This document shows, piece by piece, positions 7,799 to 14,762 of a stretch of 64,000 nt of DNA. The position numbers and the translations under genes are program-made. The notes under the pieces were generated by a model. It was not told the origin of the DNA. It saw only the letters and a list, made by a program, of their open reading frames with translations, and made no database searches. The DNA is taken from NCBI RefSeq assembly GCF_963675635.1, contig NZ_OY776488.1, positions 1,773,501 to 1,837,500 on the forward strand, read 5' to 3'. The DNA comes from an uncultured Pseudodesulfovibrio sp. (GTDB lineage: Bacteria; Desulfobacterota; Desulfovibrionia; Desulfovibrionales; Desulfovibrionaceae). The stretch's first letter is position 1; every line of letters begins with the position of its first letter.

Positions 7799-7874
7799 AT
7801 GGTGCGGCTCATGCCGTTACTTGGAACTGAACGTAAACCAAGGCCGCACCCCCAGAAAGGGTACGGCCTTTTTT
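7772..7874 (+). promoter_or_regulatory. Candidate trp attenuator between tyrA and trpE using the tyrA tail as leader
   Basis: Three Trp codons end tyrA (7772-7780; stop 7796-7798). GGTGCGGC 7801-7808 is a perfect complement of GCCGCACC 7843-7850, helped by TTGG 7821-7824 with CCAA 7838-7841: an antiterminator. The terminator pairs AAGGCCG 7840-7846 and ACCC 7848-7851 with GGGT 7859-7862 and CGGCCTT 7864-7870, followed by TTTTTT to 7874. The two share 7840-7850 and exclude each other. CGGC 7805-7808 can also pair with GCCG 7813-7816. A ribosome stalled at the Trp codons would leave 7801-7808 free; one at the stop codon would cover it. The pairings are seen directly; the function is inferred. 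Confidence 0.8.
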
Positions 7875-7889
7875 CATAAGGAGAAGACA

Positions 7890-7904
7890 ATGCAAGGTAC
7901 GTGA
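7890..7904 (+). other. Four-codon open reading frame after the tyrA-trpE terminator
   Basis: AAGGAG at 7878-7883 is followed six bases later by ATG CAA GGT ACG TGA. It is a well-formed ribosome site with a minimal frame (MQGT), 16 bases past the terminator and 88 bases before trpE. It may be a remnant, or a ribosome-loading or stand-by site on the read-through transcript. No function is claimed. Confidence 0.3.
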
Positions 7905-7992
7905 AAGTCATACGAAAACCGAAAAAAAGTGAAGGGCTGGCAGGTTATCCCCCGCCCGCTCAACTAACGGAATTCAACCATAAGGACACATA

Positions 7993-9450
7993 ATGGAAAA
8001 GATTTCACTGACGCAGCACGGGAAGTGGCTCCCGGCTGACGTCCAGACCACCATATCCCTGTATATGGGATTGGTGGGCGACCAACCCGGCATTCTGCTG
8101 GAATCGGCAGAGGTGGATGGTCGCCTTGGCCGATACAGTCTGATCGCCTGGGATTATCGGCTCATGCTTCACCCGGTGGACGGCAAACTAATCGTCGACG
8201 TTGCCGATGACCGCCTTGCCCCACTGAAGGCACTGGAAGGCATGGAGTATCTTACCGGCATCAAGAAAGCCGTGGAGCTACTTTCAATCACCCAGGAGAC
8301 CACCGGCGGCAATGCCCGTGACGGCCTGCCCGGTCTGACTCGCGGACTATACGGCTACTTCGGCTACGGCATGGCCGGAATGTTCGAACGCAAGCTGACC
8401 GAGTGCTGCAAACCGGCTGACGCCGAGGCCTGCCTCGTTCTCCCCGGTCAGTTGGTGCTTTTTGACCACCTGCGTCATTCCTGCTGTTATTTAAGCCTCG
8501 ACGAAGGCGCGACACCCATGCCCGCACCTATCCAATGGGGTGCCGACCTGACCGCTCCCGAGGTCGGGACACCGACGGTCCATCCCGGCAAAGACGAATA
8601 CATGCGCGGCGTGGAACGGTGCAAGGAACTCATTGCCGAGGGCGAATGCATTCAGGTGGTACTATCCACCAGATTCACCGTGCCCCTGCCGGATGAACCA
8701 TTCAAGATTTACCGCCGCCTCAGGCAGGCCAACCCCTCGCCCTTCATGTTCTACATGAAATTCCCGGACTGTCCGTCCATGGGCAAAACCTGCGGCACAA
8801 CCCTACTCGGATCATCCCCTGAAATGATGGTCAGAAGCTCGGCGGGCCATCTCGAAGTGCGGCCCATTGCCGGGACACGCTGGAGAGGCGAAACCGAAAA
8901 GGAAGACATGCGTCTGGAGCAGGAGCTCCTGGCCGACCCCAAGGAACGGGCCGAACACGTCATGCTCGTGGACCTGGGCCGCAACGATCTGGGCCGCATC
9001 TCCAAACCCGGTACGGTTACTGTCGAAAAATTCATGAATGTCGAACGGTTTTCCCACGTCATGCACCTGACCTCATATGTGGAAGGCGAACTCAAGGAAG
9101 GTCTGGACGGCGTGGACGTTCTTCAATCCACCTTTCCGGCAGGCACGCTGTCCGGCGCACCAAAAATCCGGGCCATGGAAATCATCGCCGATCTGGAACC
9201 GCAGGAACGCGGCCCGTACGGAGGGTGTATAGGCTGGATGGGACTGGACGACGGCGTCGTCTCCCTCGATACCGGCATCACCATCAGGTCCATGTGGATT
9301 CGAAACGGCATCTGCCACTGGCAGGCCGGAGCCGGCATCGTTTACGATTCGGACGCAGAATCAGAATGGAACGAGTGTCACAACAAGGCGCGCGTCATTC
9401 TGGAGGTCATCACAGGCAAGGGAGGGACCGATGTTTTTGCTGATAGATAA
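7993..9450 (+). CDS. trpE: Anthranilate synthase component I
   Basis: The 485-residue TrpE makes anthranilate from chorismate with ammonia delivered by TrpG. The N-terminal LLES motif (residues 35-38), part of the tryptophan feedback site, is present, so the enzyme is likely Trp-inhibited. The chorismate-binding domain shows GECIQVVLSTRF, SPEMMVRSSAGHLEVRPIAGTR, and the C-terminal GAPKIRAMEII and GIVYDSDAE-xE motifs. AAGGA precedes the ATG by nine bases. The end overlaps trpG by 20 bases, which couples the two subunits. It heads the trp half of the operon, behind the tyrA-tail attenuator. Confidence 0.97.
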   Translation: MEKISLTQHGKWLPADVQTTISLYMGLVGDQPGILLESAEVDGRLGRYSLIAWDYRLMLHPVDGKLIVDVADDRLAPLKALEGMEYLTGIKKAVELLSITQETTGGNARDGLPGLTRGLYGYFGYGMAGMFERKLTECCKPADAEACLVLPGQLVLFDHLRHSCCYLSLDEGATPMPAPIQWGADLTAPEVGTPTVHPGKDEYMRGVERCKELIAEGECIQVVLSTRFTVPLPDEPFKIYRRLRQANPSPFMFYMKFPDCPSMGKTCGTTLLGSSPEMMVRSSAGHLEVRPIAGTRWRGETEKEDMRLEQELLADPKERAEHVMLVDLGRNDLGRISKPGTVTVEKFMNVERFSHVMHLTSYVEGELKEGLDGVDVLQSTFPAGTLSGAPKIRAMEIIADLEPQERGPYGGCIGWMGLDDGVVSLDTGITIRSMWIRNGICHWQAGAGIVYDSDAESEWNECHNKARVILEVITGKGGTDVFADR

Positions 9451-10003
9451 TTTCGATTCCTTCACATTCAATCTGGTGCAGGCCTTTCAACAGCTCGGAG
9501 CCGACCCTGTGGTCATCCGCAACGACCGCGAAACAGTGCTTGATCTGGCGCAAAGCGGCACGCTTGAACGTGTGTGCCTGTCCCCCGGACCAAGCAACCC
9601 GCAAAACGCCGGATTCTGTCTGGAGTTCCTGGCCCGACTGCCCAAGGAGGTTCCGGTACTCGGTGTGTGTCTTGGTCACCAGACCCTTGGCCATTTTGCC
9701 GGAGCACCCGTGGAACGCGCCGAACGCATCATGCACGGTAAGACCTCACAGGTATTCCATGAAGGACAGGGCATTTTCGCCGGACTAGATTCCCCCTTCG
9801 AGGTCTGTCGATACCATTCGCTCATCGTTCCAGCTGAAAAAGCGGCAGACAAACTCGACGTCACGGCCAGAACACGACAGGGCGAAGTCATGGGCATCCA
9901 GTACAAGGACCGTCCATGGCATGGCGTTCAGTTCCACCCGGAATCAATCCTGACGCCTGACGGCCCGAAACTGCTCCAGAACTTCCTGAATATTCAAGGA
10001 TAA
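9431..10003 (+). CDS. trpG: Anthranilate synthase glutamine amidotransferase component
   Basis: The 190-residue class I glutamine amidotransferase releases ammonia from glutamine for TrpE. The nucleophile Cys is in VLGVCLGHQ (about residue 80) and the His-Glu pair is in GVQFHPESI near the C-terminus. The N-terminus LLIDNFDSFTFN is the family start. It stands alone, not fused to TrpD, and overlaps trpE by 20 bases. The same protein type can serve as PabA; no pabB is seen here, so a dual role cannot be judged. Confidence 0.96.
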   Translation: MFLLIDNFDSFTFNLVQAFQQLGADPVVIRNDRETVLDLAQSGTLERVCLSPGPSNPQNAGFCLEFLARLPKEVPVLGVCLGHQTLGHFAGAPVERAERIMHGKTSQVFHEGQGIFAGLDSPFEVCRYHSLIVPAEKAADKLDVTARTRQGEVMGIQYKDRPWHGVQFHPESILTPDGPKLLQNFLNIQG

Positions 10004-10007
10004 TGTT

Positions 10008-11015
10008 ATGACAATACCTGAAATACTCGAAATTATCGCACAGAGAAAGTCACTTACCGATATGCAGGCGGACTTCATGTTTACCGAACTCATGGACGGC
10101 AAGATGACCGAAGCCCAGACCGGAGCCTTCCTCATGGGACTGCGGGTCAAGGGAGAAGACTCCACGGACCTTGCTGCCGGAGTGCGTGCCGGACTGGCCC
10201 ACGCCATCAAGATTCCCGGATTTGACGGCAGGCGCAAGAAGCCGGTCATCGACACCTGCGGGACAGGCGGGGACGGCCAATGTTCCTTCAACAACTCGAC
10301 AGCGGTCTCCCTGTTCCTTGCTGACATGGGATACACTGTTGCCAAACACGGCAACCGTGCCCTGTCCTCATCCTGCGGATCGGCAGACGCGCTGGAGGCC
10401 CTCGGAATCCCGCTGAATATGACTCCTGAGCAGGCTGCCGAAGGACTGGAAAAACACAACTTCGCCTTCCTGTTCGCTCCGGCCTACCACCCTGCCTTCA
10501 AACACGTCATGCCCGTACGTCAGCAACTCGGCATCCGCACCCTGTTCAACTTCATGGGCCCCCTGCTCAACCCGGCCCGCCCATCCCACCAACTCCTCGG
10601 AGTAGGCGACCCTGACCGACTGGAGCTGATGGGCGAGACCCTGCTGCTGACCGGCGTCAACCGCGCGCTCCTGTTCTCGGGCGCAGGCGGTTTCGATGAA
10701 CTGACCACCTGGGGCGTCAGCCGTGGATACATCATTCATGACGGCGTCATGGAAAAGACCACGGTCAATCCTCAACAACTGGGCTTTGATTCGCATGACC
10801 CGAAAGAGGTCGTGGTCACCAGTAAAGAAGACGCCGTGGTCAAGCTCAAGGAGATTCTCGCCGGGGACGGTCCCCGCGCCATGATGGACATGGTGGCCCT
10901 GAATCTGGCAGGGTGCCTGCATCTTTTGGACAAGGGGGCCATGGCCGAATGCGCCGAACTGGCCCGAGACACCGTATACACCGGATTGAAGAAAGGAATT
11001 CCGTATGTTGAATAA
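10008..11015 (+). CDS. trpD: Anthranilate phosphoribosyltransferase
   Basis: The 335-residue enzyme transfers phosphoribose from PRPP to anthranilate. The PRPP-binding motif DTCGTGGDG is at about residues 80-88, followed by the NNSTAVSLFLA segment and KHGNRALSSSCGSAD. The family's conserved GPLLNPARP is also visible. It starts four bases after trpG with AAGGA upstream, and its end overlaps trpC by 11 bases. Length is normal. Confidence 0.97.
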   Translation: MTIPEILEIIAQRKSLTDMQADFMFTELMDGKMTEAQTGAFLMGLRVKGEDSTDLAAGVRAGLAHAIKIPGFDGRRKKPVIDTCGTGGDGQCSFNNSTAVSLFLADMGYTVAKHGNRALSSSCGSADALEALGIPLNMTPEQAAEGLEKHNFAFLFAPAYHPAFKHVMPVRQQLGIRTLFNFMGPLLNPARPSHQLLGVGDPDRLELMGETLLLTGVNRALLFSGAGGFDELTTWGVSRGYIIHDGVMEKTTVNPQQLGFDSHDPKEVVVTSKEDAVVKLKEILAGDGPRAMMDMVALNLAGCLHLLDKGAMAECAELARDTVYTGLKKGIPYVE

Positions 11016-11772
11016 ATTCAGAGAAGCAAAGCAACTTGAGATCGACTCCCTTCGTAACGACTTCATCGAAGGCCGCGTGCCTGCCGTCTATCAGGGGAAC
11101 CGCCCTTCATTCGTGGACGCCATCAAGGCCAAAGGCCCGGGGGCGATTATTGCCGAATTCAAACCAGCCAGTCCGAGCAAGGGTATTCTGCGCGAAAACG
11201 TCAATCCCCTGGATTTTGCCGACATCTACGCCGACAACGGCGCGGCTGCCATCTCCGTTCTCACGGAACACAAATACTTCGGGGGCACCCCGGATTTCCT
11301 GTTTATGATGAGCCAGCCCGGCATTCCACTGCTGCGCAAAGACTTCATCTTCGACCCGCTCCAGGTCGCCATGACTGCCTCAAGCCCGGCCTCTGCGGTG
11401 CTGATCATTGCCCGCATGTGCGAGGACGCCAACCACCTGATGCAACTGGTGGAACTGGCCCGCATGCCCGGTCTGGCCCCGGTTGTCGAAATATTTGACC
11501 AGGCGGACCTCGACATGGCCCGTGCAGCCGGTGCCGATATCATTCAGGTGAACAACCGCAACCTCGATACTCTTGAGACTTCATTGGACCAGAGCCGGAC
11601 TTTCATCAAGCAGAAGAATGACGGCGAACTCTGGATATCCGCCAGCGGCGTGTCCGAACGTTCGCAGGTGGAGGAAATGGCAGGTCTCGGCTTTGATGCC
11701 GTACTCATCGGCACCTGTCTCATGGAAGCGGACAACCCTGGCGAAAAGCTGGCTGAATTAACAGGAGCATAG
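11005..11772 (+). CDS. trpC: Indole-3-glycerol phosphate synthase
   Basis: The 255-residue (beta-alpha)8 barrel converts carboxyphenylamino-deoxyribulose phosphate to indole-3-glycerol phosphate. Family motifs include IIAEFKPASPSKG (substrate-binding lysine) near residue 50, VLTEHKYFGG, LLRKDFIFDPLQ (catalytic Lys), QVNNRNLDT and ASGVSERSQ. It is monofunctional, not fused with TrpF. It overlaps trpD by 11 bases and ends at the trpF start. Confidence 0.96.
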   Translation: MLNKFREAKQLEIDSLRNDFIEGRVPAVYQGNRPSFVDAIKAKGPGAIIAEFKPASPSKGILRENVNPLDFADIYADNGAAAISVLTEHKYFGGTPDFLFMMSQPGIPLLRKDFIFDPLQVAMTASSPASAVLIIARMCEDANHLMQLVELARMPGLAPVVEIFDQADLDMARAAGADIIQVNNRNLDTLETSLDQSRTFIKQKNDGELWISASGVSERSQVEEMAGLGFDAVLIGTCLMEADNPGEKLAELTGA

Positions 11773-11774
11773 TG

Positions 11775-12401
11775 GTGGCAAGACCTCTGGTCAAAGTGTG
11801 CGGCATGACCCGCATGGAAGATGTGGAGCTGTGCGTCGATCTCGGCGTGGATCTGCTCGGATTCATCTTCCATCCCAAAAGCCCCCGGCAGGCCGACCCC
11901 GACTTTGTGGCCTCGGTCAAAACCGGCAAGGTCGCCAAAGTAGGCGTTTTCGTCGACCAGACCGCCGACGAGATTATCGAGATCATGGACCGATGCGGAC
12001 TGCATGCGGCCCAGCTTCACGGCGGACAGGACATGAATGCCTGTTGGAAAATCGGACCTGACCGGGTTATCCGGGTTTTCTGGCCGAACACCTACGCCTC
12101 GCCTTCCGCACTCCTTCACGACCTCGACTACTACTCCGAGGTGTGTGGACACTTCCTGCTGGACGCAGGCAGTAAAGGACAGGGCGGCACAGGCACGACC
12201 ATTGATTTTGCCATGCTTCAACATATTGAAATACAGACACCTTGGTTCCTTGCAGGCGGTCTTGGGCCGCACAATCTCAAGGAAGCCCTGGCCGTCAACC
12301 CGTCCGGATTGGACATCAACTCAGGCGTGGAACGAGAACCGGGTATCAAGGATGCATCAAAGCTGCGGGAAGTCTTCAAAATTCTCGCGGAGGAAGAATA
12401 A
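11775..12401 (+). CDS. trpF: Phosphoribosylanthranilate isomerase
   Basis: The roughly 208-residue barrel enzyme performs the Amadori rearrangement of phosphoribosylanthranilate. The start shows VKVCGMTR with the catalytic Cys, then GFIFHPKSPR, and the catalytic Asp in FLLDAGSKGQGGTGTTIDF. Two tandem GTG codons (11772 and 11775) could start it; AGGAG at 11763-11767 leaves four or seven bases, so I favour 11775. The stop TAA shares its last base with the trpB ATG, so the two are translationally coupled. Confidence 0.94.
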   Translation: MARPLVKVCGMTRMEDVELCVDLGVDLLGFIFHPKSPRQADPDFVASVKTGKVAKVGVFVDQTADEIIEIMDRCGLHAAQLHGGQDMNACWKIGPDRVIRVFWPNTYASPSALLHDLDYYSEVCGHFLLDAGSKGQGGTGTTIDFAMLQHIEIQTPWFLAGGLGPHNLKEALAVNPSGLDINSGVEREPGIKDASKLREVFKILAEEE

Positions 12402-13564
12402 TGAAAAAGGGTTATTTCGGCGATTTCGGCGGCCAGTTCATCCCTGAACTGCTCATGCCGCCGCTCATCGAGCTTGAAGAGGCCATGAAGACCATCTTGC
12501 CCTCGGAGGAATTCCAGACGCGCTTCATTCAAATGCTCAAGGAAAACGTGGGCCGTCCTTCGGCCATGACATACTGCCCGCACATGTCCAAAGACCTTGG
12601 TCTGGAACTGTGGCTCAAACGCGAAGACCTTAACCACTCCGGCGCACACAAGATCAACAACACCCTCGGTCAGGGATTGCTCGCCAAGATGATGGGAAAG
12701 GAAGTGTTGCTGGCCGAGACCGGTGCCGGCATGCACGGTGTGGCAACAACTGTCGCAGCCGCCATGCTTGACATGAAGGCCGTCATTTACATGGGAGCCA
12801 CCGACGTGGTGCGTCAGGCTCCCAACGTCAACAGGATGCGACTCATGGGTGCGGAGATCGTCTCTGTGGAGTCCGGCACCAAAACGCTCAAGGATGCCAT
12901 CAACGAGGCCATGCGCCGCTGGCTGGCTGACCAGGAAAACACCCATTACTGCTTCGGCACTGCTGCCGGACCACACCCCTTCCCGGAACTGGTGCGCGAA
13001 TTCCAGCAGGTCATATCCAGAGAGGCACGCCAGCAGTTCATTGAGCGCAATGACGGCGACCTGCCTGATGTGGTCGTGGCCTGCGTGGGCGGCGGCTCCA
13101 ATGCCATCGGCATGTTCCATCACTTCGTACCGGACGAATCCGTCAAACTCATCGGCGTGGAGGCCGCAGGCACCGGCGAACCCGGTTGCGACAATTCCGC
13201 TCCGCTCAATCTCGGTACCGACGGCGTATTGCACGGCATGAAGACCAAGCTGCTTCAGACGGACGAAGGCCAGATCCTCCCGTCCCACTCCGTGGCTCCC
13301 GGTCTGGATTATCCCGGTGTCGGACCAGAGCATGCACACCTGCAGGCCATCGGACGCGCCGACTACGTGACCATAAACGACGGTCAGGCGCTGAATGCGT
13401 TCAAGACGCTGTCCCGACGCGAAGGCATTATCCCGGCATTGGAGTCATCCCATGCCGTGGCCTACGCAATCGAGAACAAGGACAAACTGCAAGGCAAGTC
13501 CGTACTCGTGTGCCTGTCAGGACGCGGAGACAAGGACCTCGGCATTCTTGACCAGATTCTCTAG
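12401..13564 (+). CDS. trpB: Tryptophan synthase beta chain
   Basis: The 387-residue PLP enzyme joins indole and serine. The start YFGDFGGQFIPE is typical of TrpB1, the form that pairs with TrpA. The PLP lysine lies in REDLNHSGAHKINN (about residue 80), and the phosphate-binding GGGSNA segment is in VVACVGGGSNAIG. I chose ATG 12401, overlapping the trpF stop, over an in-frame start inside trpF; GGAGG lies about eight bases before it. Confidence 0.97.
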   Translation: MKKGYFGDFGGQFIPELLMPPLIELEEAMKTILPSEEFQTRFIQMLKENVGRPSAMTYCPHMSKDLGLELWLKREDLNHSGAHKINNTLGQGLLAKMMGKEVLLAETGAGMHGVATTVAAAMLDMKAVIYMGATDVVRQAPNVNRMRLMGAEIVSVESGTKTLKDAINEAMRRWLADQENTHYCFGTAAGPHPFPELVREFQQVISREARQQFIERNDGDLPDVVVACVGGGSNAIGMFHHFVPDESVKLIGVEAAGTGEPGCDNSAPLNLGTDGVLHGMKTKLLQTDEGQILPSHSVAPGLDYPGVGPEHAHLQAIGRADYVTINDGQALNAFKTLSRREGIIPALESSHAVAYAIENKDKLQGKSVLVCLSGRGDKDLGILDQIL

Positions 13565-13565
13565 G

Positions 13566-13665
13566 ATGCCCCCGGCGGCCTGAGAACCTTTTAAAAATGT
13601 TCTCAGGAATCTCCAAGGCCATTTGGCACGCTTCGCGTTGGCAACAAAGGGTTGGAGAGAATTAA
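13566..13665. repeat. Structured intergenic element between trpB and trpA
   Basis: The 130-base gap between trpB and trpA is long for this tight operon. It holds a perfect 9-bp inverted repeat, CCTGAGAAC with GTTCTCAGG, around an A/T-rich 11-base loop (13578-13606). A second small hairpin around ACGCTTCGCGT (13628-13638) follows. The pattern GATGCCCCCGGCGGCC, then a hairpin, then CGCTTCGCG recalls dispersed intergenic repeats known to me from Desulfovibrio genomes; a second copy is not in this window. It may be a REP-like element or an mRNA-stability hairpin setting the trpB:trpA ratio. Confidence 0.5.
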
Positions 13666-13694
13666 TACAGTGATAGTAGAATTTGGAGATATTC

Positions 13695-14456
13695 ATGAAT
13701 CCAATGCAAATAAAAATTGAAGAGGCAACCAGGCAGGGCAAGGTCGGTCTCATTCCATTTCTTCCAGCAGGATTTCCCAATCGGAAACAGTTCTGGAAGG
13801 AACTGGAAGAGCTGGACGCAGCCGGCGCCTCGGTCATTGAAATAGGCATGCCGTTTTCCGATCCCGTGGCAGACGGTCCGGTAGTGGAAAAAGCATCCCT
13901 CAAGTGTCTGGAAGACGGCATCAACCTCAACTGGATTCTCACGGAACTCAAGGCACGCAAAGGACAGTTCAACGCCGCCCTGCTGCTCATGGGCTACCTG
14001 AATCCGGTCTATCAGTACGGTCTGGACAGATTCGGCGAAGACTGTGAAGCGGCAGGCGTATCCGGGCTGATTATTGCGGATATTCCTCACGAAGAGTCGC
14101 AATTCGTCAAGGAGGCCGTCGAGCCACACGGCGTGGCTTTGGTCCCGCTTATCGGACTGAACACAAGTAAGGAACGCATGAAACTGTACGCTGAAAACGC
14201 GTCCGGGTTCTGCTACTTCGTGTCTGTCCTCGGCACCACCGGCCAGCGTGAGGCATTGCCAGCGCGCATCAAAGAGAAACTTACCGAGGCCAAGGAAGTC
14301 TTCGACATCCCCATTGCACTCGGCTTCGGCATCAAAAACCCGGCCCAGCTCACGGAGTTTGAAGGGTTGATGGACGCCGCCGTATTCGGCTCGGCACTCA
14401 TCAGCCACATTGAATCCGGCAAGTCGAGTGACGAATTCATGGAGCCGTGGAAATAA
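13695..14456 (+). CDS. trpA: Tryptophan synthase alpha chain
   Basis: The 253-residue barrel protein cleaves indole-3-glycerol phosphate to indole, channelled to TrpB. The catalytic Glu lies in VIEIGMPFSDPVADGPV (about residue 48) and the catalytic Asp in GLIIADIPHEES. The end has the phosphate site GFGIKNPAQ and AAVFGSALI. I chose ATG 13695, which has GGAG six bases upstream; an in-frame TTG four codons earlier has no ribosome site. Unlike the other trp genes it does not overlap its neighbour; a structured element separates it from trpB. Confidence 0.95.
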   Translation: MNPMQIKIEEATRQGKVGLIPFLPAGFPNRKQFWKELEELDAAGASVIEIGMPFSDPVADGPVVEKASLKCLEDGINLNWILTELKARKGQFNAALLLMGYLNPVYQYGLDRFGEDCEAAGVSGLIIADIPHEESQFVKEAVEPHGVALVPLIGLNTSKERMKLYAENASGFCYFVSVLGTTGQREALPARIKEKLTEAKEVFDIPIALGFGIKNPAQLTEFEGLMDAAVFGSALISHIESGKSSDEFMEPWK

Positions 14457-14524
14457 GAAAGAATACCTTCGGTACCCGAATGGGGAATCTCTTGAAAGAG
14501 GACCCACCACGTTTACGAAAATCT

Positions 14525-14565
14525 AGCCCCTGTCATATCTCTCAGATATGGCGGGGGCTTGTATT
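14525..14565 (+). terminator. Terminator of the aromatic amino acid operon
   Basis: A 16-bp stem (14525-14540 with 14544-14559, including two G-U pairs) has a three-base loop and is followed by TTGTATT. It lies about 70 bases after trpA and ends the operon. Confidence 0.8.
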
Positions 14566-14708
14566 CTGTACCCCTGAAGGTCGCTTACATATGTCGATTC
14601 AACGGTTGAACATGGCGCATGAATGACAATGGAATTGAGAGAAGCGAAACAAATCTGATCTTTTGGAGACAATGGCATCGTTCGCCATTTCCACCGCGAT
14701 GACCTGAA

Positions 14709-14743
14709 AAGGCCGGACACCCCTTTTCGGGACGTCCGGCCTT
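14709..14743. terminator. Bidirectional terminator between the trp operon and the autotransporter-like gene
   Basis: AAGGCCGGAC 14709-14718 pairs perfectly with GTCCGGCCTT 14734-14743. T-runs follow on both strands (TTGTTTT on plus, TTTTCAGG on minus). It lies 20 bases past the stop of the minus-strand gene that follows. Confidence 0.8.
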
Positions 14744-14762
14744 GTTTTCTGTCTGTATTCGT

